A stretch of DNA of 64,000 nt from Aerophototrophica crusticola (lineage in GTDB: Bacteria; Pseudomonadota; Alphaproteobacteria; Azospirillales; Azospirillaceae). The notes under the pieces are model-generated. The model made no database searches. It saw only the letters and a list, made by a program, of their open reading frames with translations, and was not told where the DNA came from. Shown piece by piece: positions 38,330 to 47,243 of the stretch; the stretch's first letter is position 1; every line of letters starts with the position of its first letter. Both the position numbers and the translations under genes were made by a program. The stretch lies in contig MOEB01000004.1 in assembly GCA_001939945.1 (NCBI GenBank), forward strand, positions 62,001 to 126,000, given 5' to 3'.

Positions 38330-41300
38330 CTAAAGAAGGGAAGCTTGGCGAGGGTCGGCGATGGTCACCTTCGCGGCGTCCTTCTCCTTCAGGGCGCCGG
38401 CGGCGCGCAACGTCTCCTCCGTCAGCAGGGGGCCGGCACAAATCCTGTCCAGCAGGTCCTTCTGCGCCGGTTCCAGCTCGACCAACCGTCCAAGCACATG
38501 CAGGACGTTCAGCAGCTCCGCCGTGTACTCCGGCAACCACCGGTCCGGCTGGATGTCGCCCAGGGCCGACGGCTTGCGCCGCTCACCGATGATCGGCCGC
38601 TCCCGGTTCTTGCGGCGATAGCTGAACCATTGGGTCAAGACCTGCTTGCCCGAAACCTCATACAACCAGACGGCCCGGGGCACGCGCTCCACATATCCAC
38701 GCCCGACATGAAGGCGGTTGGTGGCGGCATCATGGTCAATCTGATCCGGCATGTCCTCGGGCGTGTCGGGGATCGTGCCGCCTTTCGGGATCGTCGGGCC
38801 AATCTCCGACGACATCCGGGGAGGGCCAGGGGGGCGACCCGCTGCGGCGTCGACAAACCTTTCCCCGAAGGTGTGGAGCCAGATCACCTGCCTGCCCAGG
38901 GCTACGGCCTCTTCGAAAAGATCGGCACTGGCCGTGATCGGGATGCGAAGGCCGGGCTGGACAAGGTCGCCATCGAACCGCCGTACGTAGTCCGGATGGG
39001 CAGCGATAGCGGCTACATACGCCATGATGTCCGCTGCTGACACCGCGTATCCGAACCGATTTTTGAGGTCAACCAAAAGCTGGTTTGGAACGTTGGGGGT
39101 CACAGCTTGCTTATCTGACCACAAGGGAAATGCCCTGCCCCCGAACGAACCTTTATAATGGTGCAAATCAGGTACCAAGCTGGTGAAGCTGATTGCAGGT
39201 CCACCAGTTGGCGAGTGCTGAACTAGCGATGTAAGGTAAACTTGTTCTTTGGAATGTGATCCCCACAGAGTCGGATTTGGCTGATTCAAAAGCCTGTTAT
39301 CCGGGATAATCCACTGACGATCAAAAGTGCGGAATCCATACCGTGTTGGGGTGATAACTGGAAGTTCGTCATTCGCGACCTTTACATTCCTATACTCATG
39401 TCCAGGAAGTCCTTCACGGAGCAGTTTTTGTGTATGTTTGTCTCCCAATTGATTGTTGCGAATATGCGGATGGAACAGCGCCTCCTTCTGCGCCGGGTCT
39501 CTCTCGCCAATGAGGCACTTCCACCGCCGCTCCAGGGATTCGCGGTCCGGTGCGATGACCCAGGTTCGCCCAGGCATCACGCCGGAACCGTTGTAGATGA
39601 ACAGGTCCTCCAGCCTGGGGAAGGTCCCCCATTCCCCTGTCGCCTTGGGCAGGAACGGGGCGCGCCATTCATCCGGGCAGTCCTGCCATCCACCGCCTTG
39701 CAACGAGATACTGGCGATGGCGGCAAACTTCAGTTCGCGCTTCCCCTCCGGCAGGGCCCTGAACCGCACCTTGGCCGGGACAGTGGGATCGGTCTTCCCA
39801 TGGCGAGAGGCGAGCACGATGCAGACCGGCTGTTGCACGCCCTGGAAAACCCGGGTGGCGACCTCGGGCTGGTGCCCCTCCGGTGAACAGTCGATCACCC
39901 AGATATCGTCCGCGTCCCGCCGCAGGTCGGCGCGCATCTTCTCGAAACCCGGGCCGTTCAGGAACCCGGCCACGGTGATATAACAGACGACACCCTTGTG
40001 TCCCGGCAGGGCCGCGCCGGCAGGGGAGGCGCCAAAGACCTTCCACGTCGCCCACCGCCAGAAATAGACATACAGGTTCCGCAGGTGCTTCACATGCGCC
40101 GACACTTTCCACGCCGGCGGCGGAATCCAGGCTTTTAGCGGTGCGGGTGCCTTCGTGTTGTCACTCTCCTCCTCGACCCAGCCGCCCAGCCCCTTGGCTT
40201 TTTCCTTGTAGGGTGGGTTGCCGATCACCACCATGATCGGCTCCGCCCGCTTGATTTCGTTGGCCTTTCGCCGTGACTGCGCCAGCGAGCCGAGGAAGGA
40301 AGGCATCCATTCCTCTTCCTCATACGGGCTGGCCAGCGTGTCCACCACATGGAGCCGCAGGTCGATGGCTTCCTTGATTCCCTTGTTGTCCGGGTCGATC
40401 AGCTGCACCACCTCCGCCAGCAGCCGGAGCTGGGCCACCGCAAAGGGGCCGAACTGAAGTTCGAAGCCAATGAGCCGTTTCAAGGCATCCCGGATGACGC
40501 CTGGGACGGCGCCCTCGCCCATGTCCTCCCGCGCTACTTGGGCGATGCGCCGCAACACGCCCAGCAGGAAGGTTCCCGTCCCGACCGCCGGGTCGGCCAA
40601 CGTCACCTCCGGCGATGCGATGCCGCCCGCGACCCCGAACCGGGTATAGTCCCGCAGCACCTCATCCACGAAGCGGACCATGGCCGTCACGATTTCAGGC
40701 GGGGTGTAATAGGAACCCGTCTGCTTTCGCAGGTCGCTGTCATAGACGCTCAGGAACTCTTCATAGAAGTAAAGCCAGGCATCCTTGTCGCCCTTGGCGA
40801 TGGCCGACCAGGAAACCGCGTCCAAGACACGGACCAGGGTCCGAAGGGATGTGGTGAGCGTCTCGTCATTCTCGGCTTGGTCGGTCAACAGGCGCAGGGC
40901 TTCACCGATCAGCGAGTTCGTCTTCCGGAGCTGTCCCGCTACAACTGAAAGGCCATTCGCCAGCTTGACATCCCGAGCCCGCGCGATCAGCAGGCCGAAG
41001 GTTACGGCCTGGGCGTAGCCGTCAGCGAACTGGGAATTCGTGGCGTTGGGAAACAGCAGCTTGCGCCAGTCCTGGGCAAGGTTGGTCAGGGCGGGGCTGC
41101 CCTTGTCCAGTTCCTCCGTCACCTCATCCCGCAACAGCCGGCAAAGGCGGGCGGTGATGTCAGCAAGTTGCTTGGCATTCCGCGGCGGGACAGGTTCCCA
41201 ATGGAAGAAGTCCTGGAACACCGCCCGCAGCATTTCCGGCGCCTTCAACGCGGCACCGGCTGTCTCAACGTCGCCGTCGAGACGGATCACCTCACCGGTC

Positions 41301-41689
41301 AGCTCACCATTGCGCCAAAGGCTGAACCCGGTGCCGTCGGTGTAGAGCAGGTTGGGCAGAGACTTCAGCTTCTCCCATTGCCCCTTGTCATGCTTGTCCG
41401 TGAAGCGCCGGGGATCGGGCCCCTTGCCGGGGGCCTTGACCTCAATGAAGCCGATCAGGGCCTTCTGTCGTGTGACCGCATAGTCCGGGCGGGTCTGAAG
41501 GTCCGCCAGGGAAGTCTCCCCCACCGTCACGATGGCACCGGCCGGCAGTCCGATGACGGCGGCCATGTCCTGGACCAACTGTTCAAGCGGCGCGCGAAGC
41601 TGGTCCTCCGGGTTGCCTGAGATGGCCGGGCTTTTCAGCTTGTCTTTGACCGAAGCCCCGAATTTTGAGACCGCGTCAGCCACAGACAT
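38330..41689 (-). CDS. Single-chain restriction-modification enzyme (type ISP/IIG-like DNA methyltransferase)
   Basis: The 1119-residue product combines nuclease and N6-adenine methyltransferase functions. A PD-(D/E)xK-type nuclease site appears near residue 90 (RPDYAV, then GFIEVKAPGKG). The methyltransferase domain has the SAM motif LADPAVGTGTFLLGVL near residue 370 and the catalytic IGNPPYKEKAKG near residue 490. The C-terminal third should hold target recognition. No helicase motor is seen, so it is shorter than full type ISP enzymes. The ATG at 41689 follows GGTGAAG. Coding sequence at about 39060-39500 is markedly AT-richer, corresponding to residues about 730-875. No separate specificity gene is present. 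Confidence 0.87.
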   Translation of the reverse strand: MSVADAVSKFGASVKDKLKSPAISGNPEDQLRAPLEQLVQDMAAVIGLPAGAIVTVGETSLADLQTRPDYAVTRQKALIGFIEVKAPGKGPDPRRFTDKHDKGQWEKLKSLPNLLYTDGTGFSLWRNGELTGEVIRLDGDVETAGAALKAPEMLRAVFQDFFHWEPVPPRNAKQLADITARLCRLLRDEVTEELDKGSPALTNLAQDWRKLLFPNATNSQFADGYAQAVTFGLLIARARDVKLANGLSVVAGQLRKTNSLIGEALRLLTDQAENDETLTTSLRTLVRVLDAVSWSAIAKGDKDAWLYFYEEFLSVYDSDLRKQTGSYYTPPEIVTAMVRFVDEVLRDYTRFGVAGGIASPEVTLADPAVGTGTFLLGVLRRIAQVAREDMGEGAVPGVIRDALKRLIGFELQFGPFAVAQLRLLAEVVQLIDPDNKGIKEAIDLRLHVVDTLASPYEEEEWMPSFLGSLAQSRRKANEIKRAEPIMVVIGNPPYKEKAKGLGGWVEEESDNTKAPAPLKAWIPPPAWKVSAHVKHLRNLYVYFWRWATWKVFGASPAGAALPGHKGVVCYITVAGFLNGPGFEKMRADLRRDADDIWVIDCSPEGHQPEVATRVFQGVQQPVCIVLASRHGKTDPTVPAKVRFRALPEGKRELKFAAIASISLQGGGWQDCPDEWRAPFLPKATGEWGTFPRLEDLFIYNGSGVMPGRTWVIAPDRESLERRWKCLIGERDPAQKEALFHPHIRNNQLGDKHTQKLLREGLPGHEYRNVKVANDELPVITPTRYGFRTFDRQWIIPDNRLLNQPNPTLWGSHSKEQVYLTSLVQHSPTGGPAISFTSLVPDLHHYKGSFGGRAFPLWSDKQAVTPNVPNQLLVDLKNRFGYAVSAADIMAYVAAIAAHPDYVRRFDGDLVQPGLRIPITASADLFEEAVALGRQVIWLHTFGERFVDAAAGRPPGPPRMSSEIGPTIPKGGTIPDTPEDMPDQIDHDAATNRLHVGRGYVERVPRAVWLYEVSGKQVLTQWFSYRRKNRERPIIGERRKPSALGDIQPDRWLPEYTAELLNVLHVLGRLVELEPAQKDLLDRICAGPLLTEETLRAAGALKEKDAAKVTIADPRQASLL

Positions 41690-41814
41690 CTTCACCAAGA
41701 TGGACCCCGCTTGATCAACGGATGATGACTCTTCTCGCGATAGTCATTCTATCCCAACGGGAATCAGGGTGGGAGGGATAATTGCTTTTCGTCACCCGCA
41801 ACCCTTCCCAAACT

Positions 41815-42111
41815 TCACCCCACCCCATCCCTGACACTCTCCGCCAGCATGTAGGTCCTCACCGCCTTGGCGTCCCCCACGTTCAGGTCGGTGCACAGGC
41901 GGGCGCACAGCAGGGTCAGTTTGGCGGGCAAGTCGGCGGGGGAGAGGTTGGGTTCCTCGGACAGGCGACGGGTCAGGGTCTCGCGGCGGTCCAGCAGGCG
42001 GGCGGTGGCGCGGTCCTCCAGGGCGGTCGCCGGGTCCGCGGGGCGCAGGGCCTGCTCCATCTCCCGGAGTTGCGACAGCAGCAGGCGGACGAGGGGGGAG
42101 GGTTCGCGCAT
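41815..42111 (-). CDS. Small helical hypothetical protein
   Basis: The 98-residue product starts MREPSPLVRLLLSQLREMEQ and is predicted mostly helical and charged, with no signal peptide. No family is recognised. The ribosome binding site is weak. It lies upstream of the restriction-modification gene on the same strand, about 125 bases away, and could be co-transcribed. Codon use resembles a real gene of this genome, but the evidence is modest. Confidence 0.55.
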   Translation of the reverse strand: MREPSPLVRLLLSQLREMEQALRPADPATALEDRATARLLDRRETLTRRLSEEPNLSPADLPAKLTLLCARLCTDLNVGDAKAVRTYMLAESVRDGVG

Positions 42112-42745
42112 GGGGCTCTATGGACGGTGGGGTCTGGTCGTCTGGATACGTAAGGCGCATCGTTGACCCCACGTGCCGGGTCGCAGCCTCTCCCCTGCCG
42201 CCACACCCTCCTTGTCCTCTGCGTGCCGGCCAACGGCCGGCCTCTGTGTCCTCTGCGTTCCCAAACCCCGGCGCGGCTCGCACCCCGGTTTCCGGTACCG
42301 CCGCGACCACCACGGGATGGACAAAATTCCTATCCCATGCCATGCTACCCGATGCTGTCCTGCGGGGCGGCCGGGTCTTGGCAATGGTGAAGCGGCACCA
42401 CCCCCGACGGCGGGCGGGCACCGACATGCGCGACGGCGGACCCCTTAACGAGACACGAAGCCAACCCCGTCACCTTTGTCTCCTTAAGGCATTTTCCTTA
42501 GGCGTTTCAGGTACTTGGAATGTGACACGCGTCACCTTAAGCGTCACCTTACGGTCACTTTAGTCACCTTAACGTCTCCTCCCGTCACCCACCGCGCCGG
42601 CGCCACGGCGGCGCGGCCCCCCGCCTTGCCCCCCGGTCATGCCGGGGTCGCTCCCGGCCCCTGCCCATTTCGATGGCAATCGGCCCCCTTCCGTGGCAGC
42701 AAAAGCGGGCGAGAATCCGCAGAACCTTTGGCTTGGGGAACCAGC
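42112..42745. other. Long intergenic region upstream of threonine ammonia-lyase
   Basis: No gene is supported in these 630 bases. The middle part is AT-richer than usual here. The main visible signal is a series of GTCACCTTA repeats between 42469 and 42572, listed separately. Confidence 0.5.
42469..42572. repeat. GTCACCTTA short repeat array
   Basis: Copies of GTCACCTT(A) occur at 42469, 42531, 42543 and 42563, with a one-mismatch copy GTCACTTTA at 42554. The last four begin 12, 11 and 9 bases apart on the same strand. A partial inverted copy TGTGACACGCGTCACC spans 42521-42536. The array lies about 170 bases upstream of threonine ammonia-lyase and could bind a regulator. Confidence 0.7.
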
Positions 42746-43984
42746 ATGACCATCACCGCCCAGCGCCCCGTCACCCTGGCCGACGTGCAGGAGGCGGCGG
42801 ACGCCCTCCGCGACCATCTGGCGGCCACGCCCTGCATCCCGTCGCGTACCCTGTCCCAGATCACCGGCGCGCAGATCTGGGTGAAGTTCGAGAATTTGCA
42901 GTTCACCGCCAGCTTCAAGGAGCGCGGGGCCCTCAACAAGATCCGCAAGCTGTCGGCGGAGGAGCGGGCGCGGGGCGTGGTGGCCATGTCGGCGGGCAAC
43001 CATGCCCAGGGCGTGGCCTACCATGCGGGCCGGCTGGGCATCCCGGCCACCATCGTCATGCCGGAGGGCACCCCCTTCATCAAGGTGGAGCTGACGGAGG
43101 GCCACGGCGCCCGGGTCGTGCTCCACGGCGCCACGCTGGTGGAAGCGCAAGCCGAGGCGGAGCGGCTGAGTCGGGAGGAAGGGCTGGTCTTCGTCCACCC
43201 CTATGACGACGCGGACGTGGTGGCCGGCCAGGGCACCATCGCGCTGGAGATGCTGGACGCGGCCCCGGACTTGGACGTGCTGGTGGTCCCGGTGGGCGGC
43301 GGCGGCCTGATCGGCGGCATCGCCACCGCCGCCAAGGCCCTGAAGCCGGGGATCGAGGTGGTGGGGGTGGAGGTGGCGGCCTATCCCGCCATGGTCCAAG
43401 CCTTGGCGGGCGAGACCATCCAGGTGGGCGGCGACACCATCGCGGAGGGCATCGCCGTCAAGAACGTCGGCAAACTCCCCCTCGAGATCTGCCGCCGGCT
43501 GGTGGATGAGGTCCTGCTGGTCCCGGACGAGGAGGTGGAGCGCGCCGTCGCCCTGTTCCTGAACATCGAGAAGACGGTGGCGGAGGGGGCGGGCGCCGCG
43601 GGCCTGGCGGCCGTGCTCTGCCACCCCGAGCGGTTCCGGGGCAAGAAGGTCGGGCTCGTGCTCTGCGGCGGCAACATCGACAGCCGCGTCCTGGCCCAGG
43701 TGATCATGCGCCAGCTGGTGCGCGAAAGCCGCCTGATCGCCATCCGCGTCGGCATCCCCGACCGGCCGGGCGCCCTGGGCAAGATCACCAGCCTGATCGG
43801 CGAGGCCGGCGGCAACATCATCGAGGCCGCCCACCAGCGCCTGTTCACCACCGCCACGGTCAAGGCCACCGACATCGACCTGACCATCGAGTGCCGGTCC
43901 AAGAAGCACGCGGAGAAGGTCATCGCCACCCTGCGCGACAAAGGGGGCTTCGGGGTCAAGGTGCTGGCCGGTGGGGTGGAATAG
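42746..43984 (+). CDS. ilvA: Threonine ammonia-lyase (threonine dehydratase)
   Basis: This PLP enzyme deaminates L-threonine to 2-oxobutanoate, feeding isoleucine synthesis or threonine breakdown. The 412-residue product has the PLP lysine in TASFKERGALNK (about residue 58), the glycine-rich phosphate loop VPVGGGGLIGG, and a C-terminal ACT domain (about residues 330-405, IRVGIPDRPGALGKITSLI). One ACT domain and this length suit the alphaproteobacterial form, which may be biosynthetic (ilvA) or catabolic (tdcB). The ATG at 42746 is at the conserved start; the frame extends upstream without homology. A repeat array upstream may regulate it. Confidence 0.92.
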   Translation: MTITAQRPVTLADVQEAADALRDHLAATPCIPSRTLSQITGAQIWVKFENLQFTASFKERGALNKIRKLSAEERARGVVAMSAGNHAQGVAYHAGRLGIPATIVMPEGTPFIKVELTEGHGARVVLHGATLVEAQAEAERLSREEGLVFVHPYDDADVVAGQGTIALEMLDAAPDLDVLVVPVGGGGLIGGIATAAKALKPGIEVVGVEVAAYPAMVQALAGETIQVGGDTIAEGIAVKNVGKLPLEICRRLVDEVLLVPDEEVERAVALFLNIEKTVAEGAGAAGLAAVLCHPERFRGKKVGLVLCGGNIDSRVLAQVIMRQLVRESRLIAIRVGIPDRPGALGKITSLIGEAGGNIIEAAHQRLFTTATVKATDIDLTIECRSKKHAEKVIATLRDKGGFGVKVLAGGVE

Positions 43985-44203
43985 GGGTTTGAGCCCTTGC
44001 AGGTCGTGCATGGTTCCGGTGGCGCAACCATCATTGGACTCGCGCATAATTTCGCATAGAGGTGGCATGTCTCTTAATCGCATGCGAACTTGAGGGAGGC
44101 GGGGGTCCTGGGCTAGGTTCTGGTCATGGGGTGTGTGGGAAGCCGGTTCGGACGGCCCCGCCATCCCGCCCGATGACCGGACATCCGTAAGCCCAGGGGA
44201 ACC

Positions 44204-45196
44204 ATGTCCTTTCCAGCAAGGCCCGCGCCGGTACTGACCACGCGGTCCACCGCCCTGTCCCTCGCCGCCCTGCTCCTGCTCGGCGCCTGCGCCACCCCGC
44301 CCGCCAAGCCGCCTGCCGCTGTCCAGGCGCCGGCGGAGGTGGCGAAGGCCCAAGCCGCCCTCCAGGCCGCGCCGCCGGCCGTCAAGGCCCTGAAGCGTAA
44401 GATCGCCATCGGTCGCTTCACCAATGAGACCCGCTACGGCAAGGCGCTGCTGACCGCGGACCAGATCGATCCCCTGGGGCGCCAGACCGGCGACATGCTC
44501 AGCGCCCGGCTGGTGGAGTCGGGCCGCTTCCTGGTGCTGGAACGCCCGGACCTTGCCGCCATCAAGGCCGAGCAGGCGCTGGCCGGCGGCCCCGCCAACA
44601 TCGTCGGCACGGACACGCTGATCGTCGGCTCCTTGACGGAGTTCGGCCGCTCCACGGAAGGGCAGTCCGGCTTCCTCAGCAACACCAAGCGCCAGATCGC
44701 CCGCGCCAAGGTGGAGATCCGGCTGGTGGACGTGCGCACCGGCCTCGTCTTCTTCTCCGCTGCCGGCACCGGCGAGGCGGCGCTAGAGAAGGGCACGGTG
44801 ATGGGCTTCGGCAGCCAGGCCGAGTATGACCAGACCCTGAACGACCGTGCCATCGGGGCCGCCATTTCCGACGTGCTGAACAGCCTGATCACCAAGATCG
44901 AGGAGCGGCCCTGGCGCAGCGACATCCTGAAGGCGGAACCCGGCCGTGTCTTCATCAGCGGCGGCGCCCGCCAGGGGCTGAAGCCCGGCGACCGGCTGGC
45001 CGTCATGAAGGCGGGGGAGAAAGTGCGCAGCGGCCAGAGCGGCTTCGACATCGAACTGCCGCCCACCCAGGTGGCCGAACTGGTGGTGGACAGCCTGTTC
45101 GGCGACAGCGAGACGAACGAGGGCTCCGTGGCCCGGGTCGTCTCCGGCACCGTCCCGGCCAACACGGCCGGGCTGTTCGTCGCCGAGGTGAAGTGA
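44204..45196 (+). CDS. CsgG/HfaB-family outer-membrane lipoprotein
   Basis: The 330-residue product is a lipoprotein: the signal sequence ends in the lipobox LLLGAC. The mature part shows CsgG-like sequence (IAIGRFTNETRYGK, DMLSARLVESGRFLVLERPDL, VEIRLVDVRTGLVFF). CsgG proteins form outer-membrane pores or assembly factors for surface fibres. No curli or holdfast fibre genes are adjacent. It is the first gene of a four-gene lipoprotein operon with DUF4810 and DUF799 proteins, a set also known in Neisseria (the GNA1162 locus). Confidence 0.9.
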   Translation: MSFPARPAPVLTTRSTALSLAALLLLGACATPPAKPPAAVQAPAEVAKAQAALQAAPPAVKALKRKIAIGRFTNETRYGKALLTADQIDPLGRQTGDMLSARLVESGRFLVLERPDLAAIKAEQALAGGPANIVGTDTLIVGSLTEFGRSTEGQSGFLSNTKRQIARAKVEIRLVDVRTGLVFFSAAGTGEAALEKGTVMGFGSQAEYDQTLNDRAIGAAISDVLNSLITKIEERPWRSDILKAEPGRVFISGGARQGLKPGDRLAVMKAGEKVRSGQSGFDIELPPTQVAELVVDSLFGDSETNEGSVARVVSGTVPANTAGLFVAEVK

Positions 45197-45204
45197 GACC
45201 CGCC

Positions 45205-45510
45205 ATGAAGACCCGCACGCTCTCCCTGCTGGCCCTGCTCGCGCTCGCGGCCTGCACCTATCCCACCACCACGGTCCGCACCGTGGATACCCGCCCGCAA
45301 CTCGCCTTCGCCAACGCCAGCCCCACCGCGGTGCTGCTGGTGAACGGCGTGTCCATGGGGCCGGTGTCCAGCTTCGATGGCAAGAACCGCACCCTGCAAC
45401 TCGACCGCGGCACCCACAAGGTCGAGGTCCAGGACGGCGGTCGGTTGGTCTTCTCCCAGTCGGTCTACCTGGGCGACGACATGACCAAGACCATCACACT
45501 TCCCAACTGA
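45205..45510 (+). CDS. Small putative lipoprotein
   Basis: The 101-residue product has a lipoprotein signal sequence ending in LLALAAC (cysteine near residue 17). The mature domain is short and beta-rich (AVLLVNGVSMGPVSSF, GTHKVEVQDGG), resembling PEGA-like modules that bind cell-wall sugars or act as spacers. No named family is certain. ATG 45205 is used; GTG 45193 overlaps the upstream gene. It is the second gene of the CsgG-DUF4810-DUF799 operon. Confidence 0.82.
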   Translation: MKTRTLSLLALLALAACTYPTTTVRTVDTRPQLAFANASPTAVLLVNGVSMGPVSSFDGKNRTLQLDRGTHKVEVQDGGRLVFSQSVYLGDDMTKTITLPN

Positions 45511-45531
45511 ACCCAGGCCGCGAGGACTGAC

Positions 45532-45945
45532 ATGCGTGCTCGAGTGTTGCTGCCCATCGCGGCGGCGTTGGCCCTTTCTGCCTGCGCGCAGGGGCCCGGG
45601 ACCAAGTACAACTGGGGCGGATACTCCCAGGCTCTGTACGACTACCACAAGGACGCCACCGAACGGGCCGACTACATGGCCACCCTGGTGAAGATCGTCG
45701 AGAAGGACGGGCCGACCTCCAAGGTGCCGCCCGGGATCTTCGCCGAGCTGGGCTACCTGAAGCTGGCCGATGGCGACCAGCAGGGGGCCATCGCCCTGTT
45801 CGAGCGGGAAAAGGCGGCCTGGCCCGAATCCGGGACCCTGATGGACCGGGCCATCGCTGGCGCCAGGGAAGGCAAGCTGCCGCCCAAGCCGGGCCTTGTG
45901 CCGGCCAGCGCCCCCGCCGACTCCCCCTCCACCCCCGTGAGCTGA
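45532..45945 (+). CDS. DUF4810 domain lipoprotein
   Basis: The 137-residue product has a lipoprotein signal (LALSAC) and the DUF4810 pattern YNWGGYSQALYDYHKD followed by a helical, TPR-like ELGYLKLADGDQQGAIALFEREKAAWPES. The C terminus is proline-rich. DUF4810 genes commonly sit between csgG-like and DUF799 genes, as here. It is probably anchored to the outer membrane; its molecular role is unknown. Confidence 0.9.
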   Translation: MRARVLLPIAAALALSACAQGPGTKYNWGGYSQALYDYHKDATERADYMATLVKIVEKDGPTSKVPPGIFAELGYLKLADGDQQGAIALFEREKAAWPESGTLMDRAIAGAREGKLPPKPGLVPASAPADSPSTPVS

Positions 45946-45952
45946 GGCCCCC

Positions 45953-46618
45953 ATGCGTCTGTTCGCCCGCGCGGCCCTGGCCGCCATCGCCCTGCTGGGC
46001 CTGTCCGCCTGCGCCACCCCGCCGGAGGTGCAGAAGAAGGACTACACGGCCTTCAAGGCCAGCCATCCCCGCTCCATCCTGGTCGTGCCTGTCACCAACA
46101 AGAGCACCCAGGTGGACGCGCCGGACAACTTCTTGACCACGCTCCCGGTGCCCCTGGCCGAGCGCGGCTACTATGTCTTCCCCGTCCACATGGTGAAGCG
46201 CACCATGGAAGATGAGGGCCTAGGCGACGCCGACATGGTGCATGGCGCCGACGTGAAGCGCCTGGCCGCCCTGTTCGGGGCGGATGCCGTTCTCTACGCC
46301 AATATCGAGCGTTGGGAGTCGGCGTACGCCATCCTGGCCACGACCACGACCGTGGCCATCACCTACACGCTAAAATCCGGCAAAACCGGGGAAACGCTGT
46401 GGGAGGAGAAGGTCCAGACCACCTACAGCCCGCAGGCGCAGAGTTCCGGTGGCGGGTTGCTGGGCCAGTTGCTTGCCCAGGCGGTCGTGGCGGCCATGGA
46501 ACGCGCCAGCCCCAGCTATCTCCCGCTTGCCTACCAAGCCAACGGCATCGCCCTGTACGGCCCCGGCAAGTACATCCCGAAGGGCCCGTACGACCCGGAA
46601 CACACCAAAGATTACTGA
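45953..46618 (+). CDS. DUF799 / GNA1162 family lipoprotein
   Basis: The 221-residue product has a lipobox (LLGLSAC) and DUF799 sequence: HPRSILVVPVTNKSTQVDAPDNFLTTLPVPLAERGYYVFPVHMV. The family includes the meningococcal surface lipoprotein GNA1162. It starts seven bases after the DUF4810 gene and ends the operon before a terminator. Together with the CsgG-like protein the set probably forms an outer-membrane complex whose function is not established. Confidence 0.92.
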   Translation: MRLFARAALAAIALLGLSACATPPEVQKKDYTAFKASHPRSILVVPVTNKSTQVDAPDNFLTTLPVPLAERGYYVFPVHMVKRTMEDEGLGDADMVHGADVKRLAALFGADAVLYANIERWESAYAILATTTTVAITYTLKSGKTGETLWEEKVQTTYSPQAQSSGGGLLGQLLAQAVVAAMERASPSYLPLAYQANGIALYGPGKYIPKGPYDPEHTKDY

Positions 46619-46638
46619 CCCTTCAGGGTCGGCACGCC

Positions 46639-46662
46639 AAGGGCGGCCCTGGGGCCGCCCTT
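46639..46662 (+). terminator. Terminator of the CsgG-DUF799 operon
   Basis: AAGGGCGGCC (46639-46648) pairs perfectly with GGCCGCCCTT (46653-46662) around CTGG and is followed by TCCGTTTT. It lies 20 bases after the DUF799 stop and may also serve the convergent folB gene. Confidence 0.8.
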
Positions 46663-46685
46663 TCCGTTTTCCGGCAACGGCGCGA

Positions 46686-47159
46686 TCACCGCCCCCGCAC
46701 GATCTCCACGCCCACGCTGGCGCATGCCTCGAACGCGTCCAGCTTTTCCAGGCGTAGGGTCACGGACAGGACCCGGGCGTCTTCCAACAGGGCGGCCGCG
46801 ATGCGTTCGGCCAGGGTTTCCAGCAGGTTGACGTGGCCCTCGCCGACTATGGCGGTGACCAGGTTCAGGGCGTCCTCATAGGACACGACCTCGCCGATCT
46901 CGTCCCGCGCGCCGGGGCCGGGCAGGGTGACGGCCATGTCCAGGTTCACCCGCAAGCGCTGGTCGGCCTGCTTTTCCCGGTCATAGATGCCGACCCGGGC
47001 GGACAGCAGCAGGTCGCGCACGAAGATGCGCCCCGTCGGCGCTGGGGCCGGGACAGGCACGGGCTTGGCCGGCCGCTCCGCCCGGTGCAGGGGGATGGCC
47101 GGGGCCGAGGGGGCGGTGACGGCAGCGAACAGGTTCTTCATGGAGCGGGCATTTACCAT
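46686..47159 (-). CDS. folB: Dihydroneopterin aldolase
   Basis: FolB cleaves 7,8-dihydroneopterin in folate synthesis. The domain occupies the C-terminal 115 residues: IFVRDLLLSARVGIYDREKQADQ, SYEDALNLV with the conserved tyrosine, and LLETLAERIAAALL with the glutamate of the family. The N-terminal 40 residues are alanine/proline-rich and unusual for FolB. ATG 47159 is used because AGGG lies upstream; ATG 47141 is an alternative. No other folate genes are adjacent. Confidence 0.87.
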   Translation of the reverse strand: MVNARSMKNLFAAVTAPSAPAIPLHRAERPAKPVPVPAPAPTGRIFVRDLLLSARVGIYDREKQADQRLRVNLDMAVTLPGPGARDEIGEVVSYEDALNLVTAIVGEGHVNLLETLAERIAAALLEDARVLSVTLRLEKLDAFEACASVGVEIVRGR

Positions 47160-47243
47160 CGGGCCCGGCCCTGGACAAGGTACGGTCCCCCGGACATTTC
47201 GGCGCCCTGGGATGCGTTTGCGGCCCCCGGGGCGCTGGCAGCC

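Noticed and set aside
42469-42572. Possible plasmid- or phage-like replication origin from iteron-like repeats
   Set aside because: No replication initiator gene, DnaA boxes or AT-rich unwinding region are visible nearby; a regulator-binding array is more likely.
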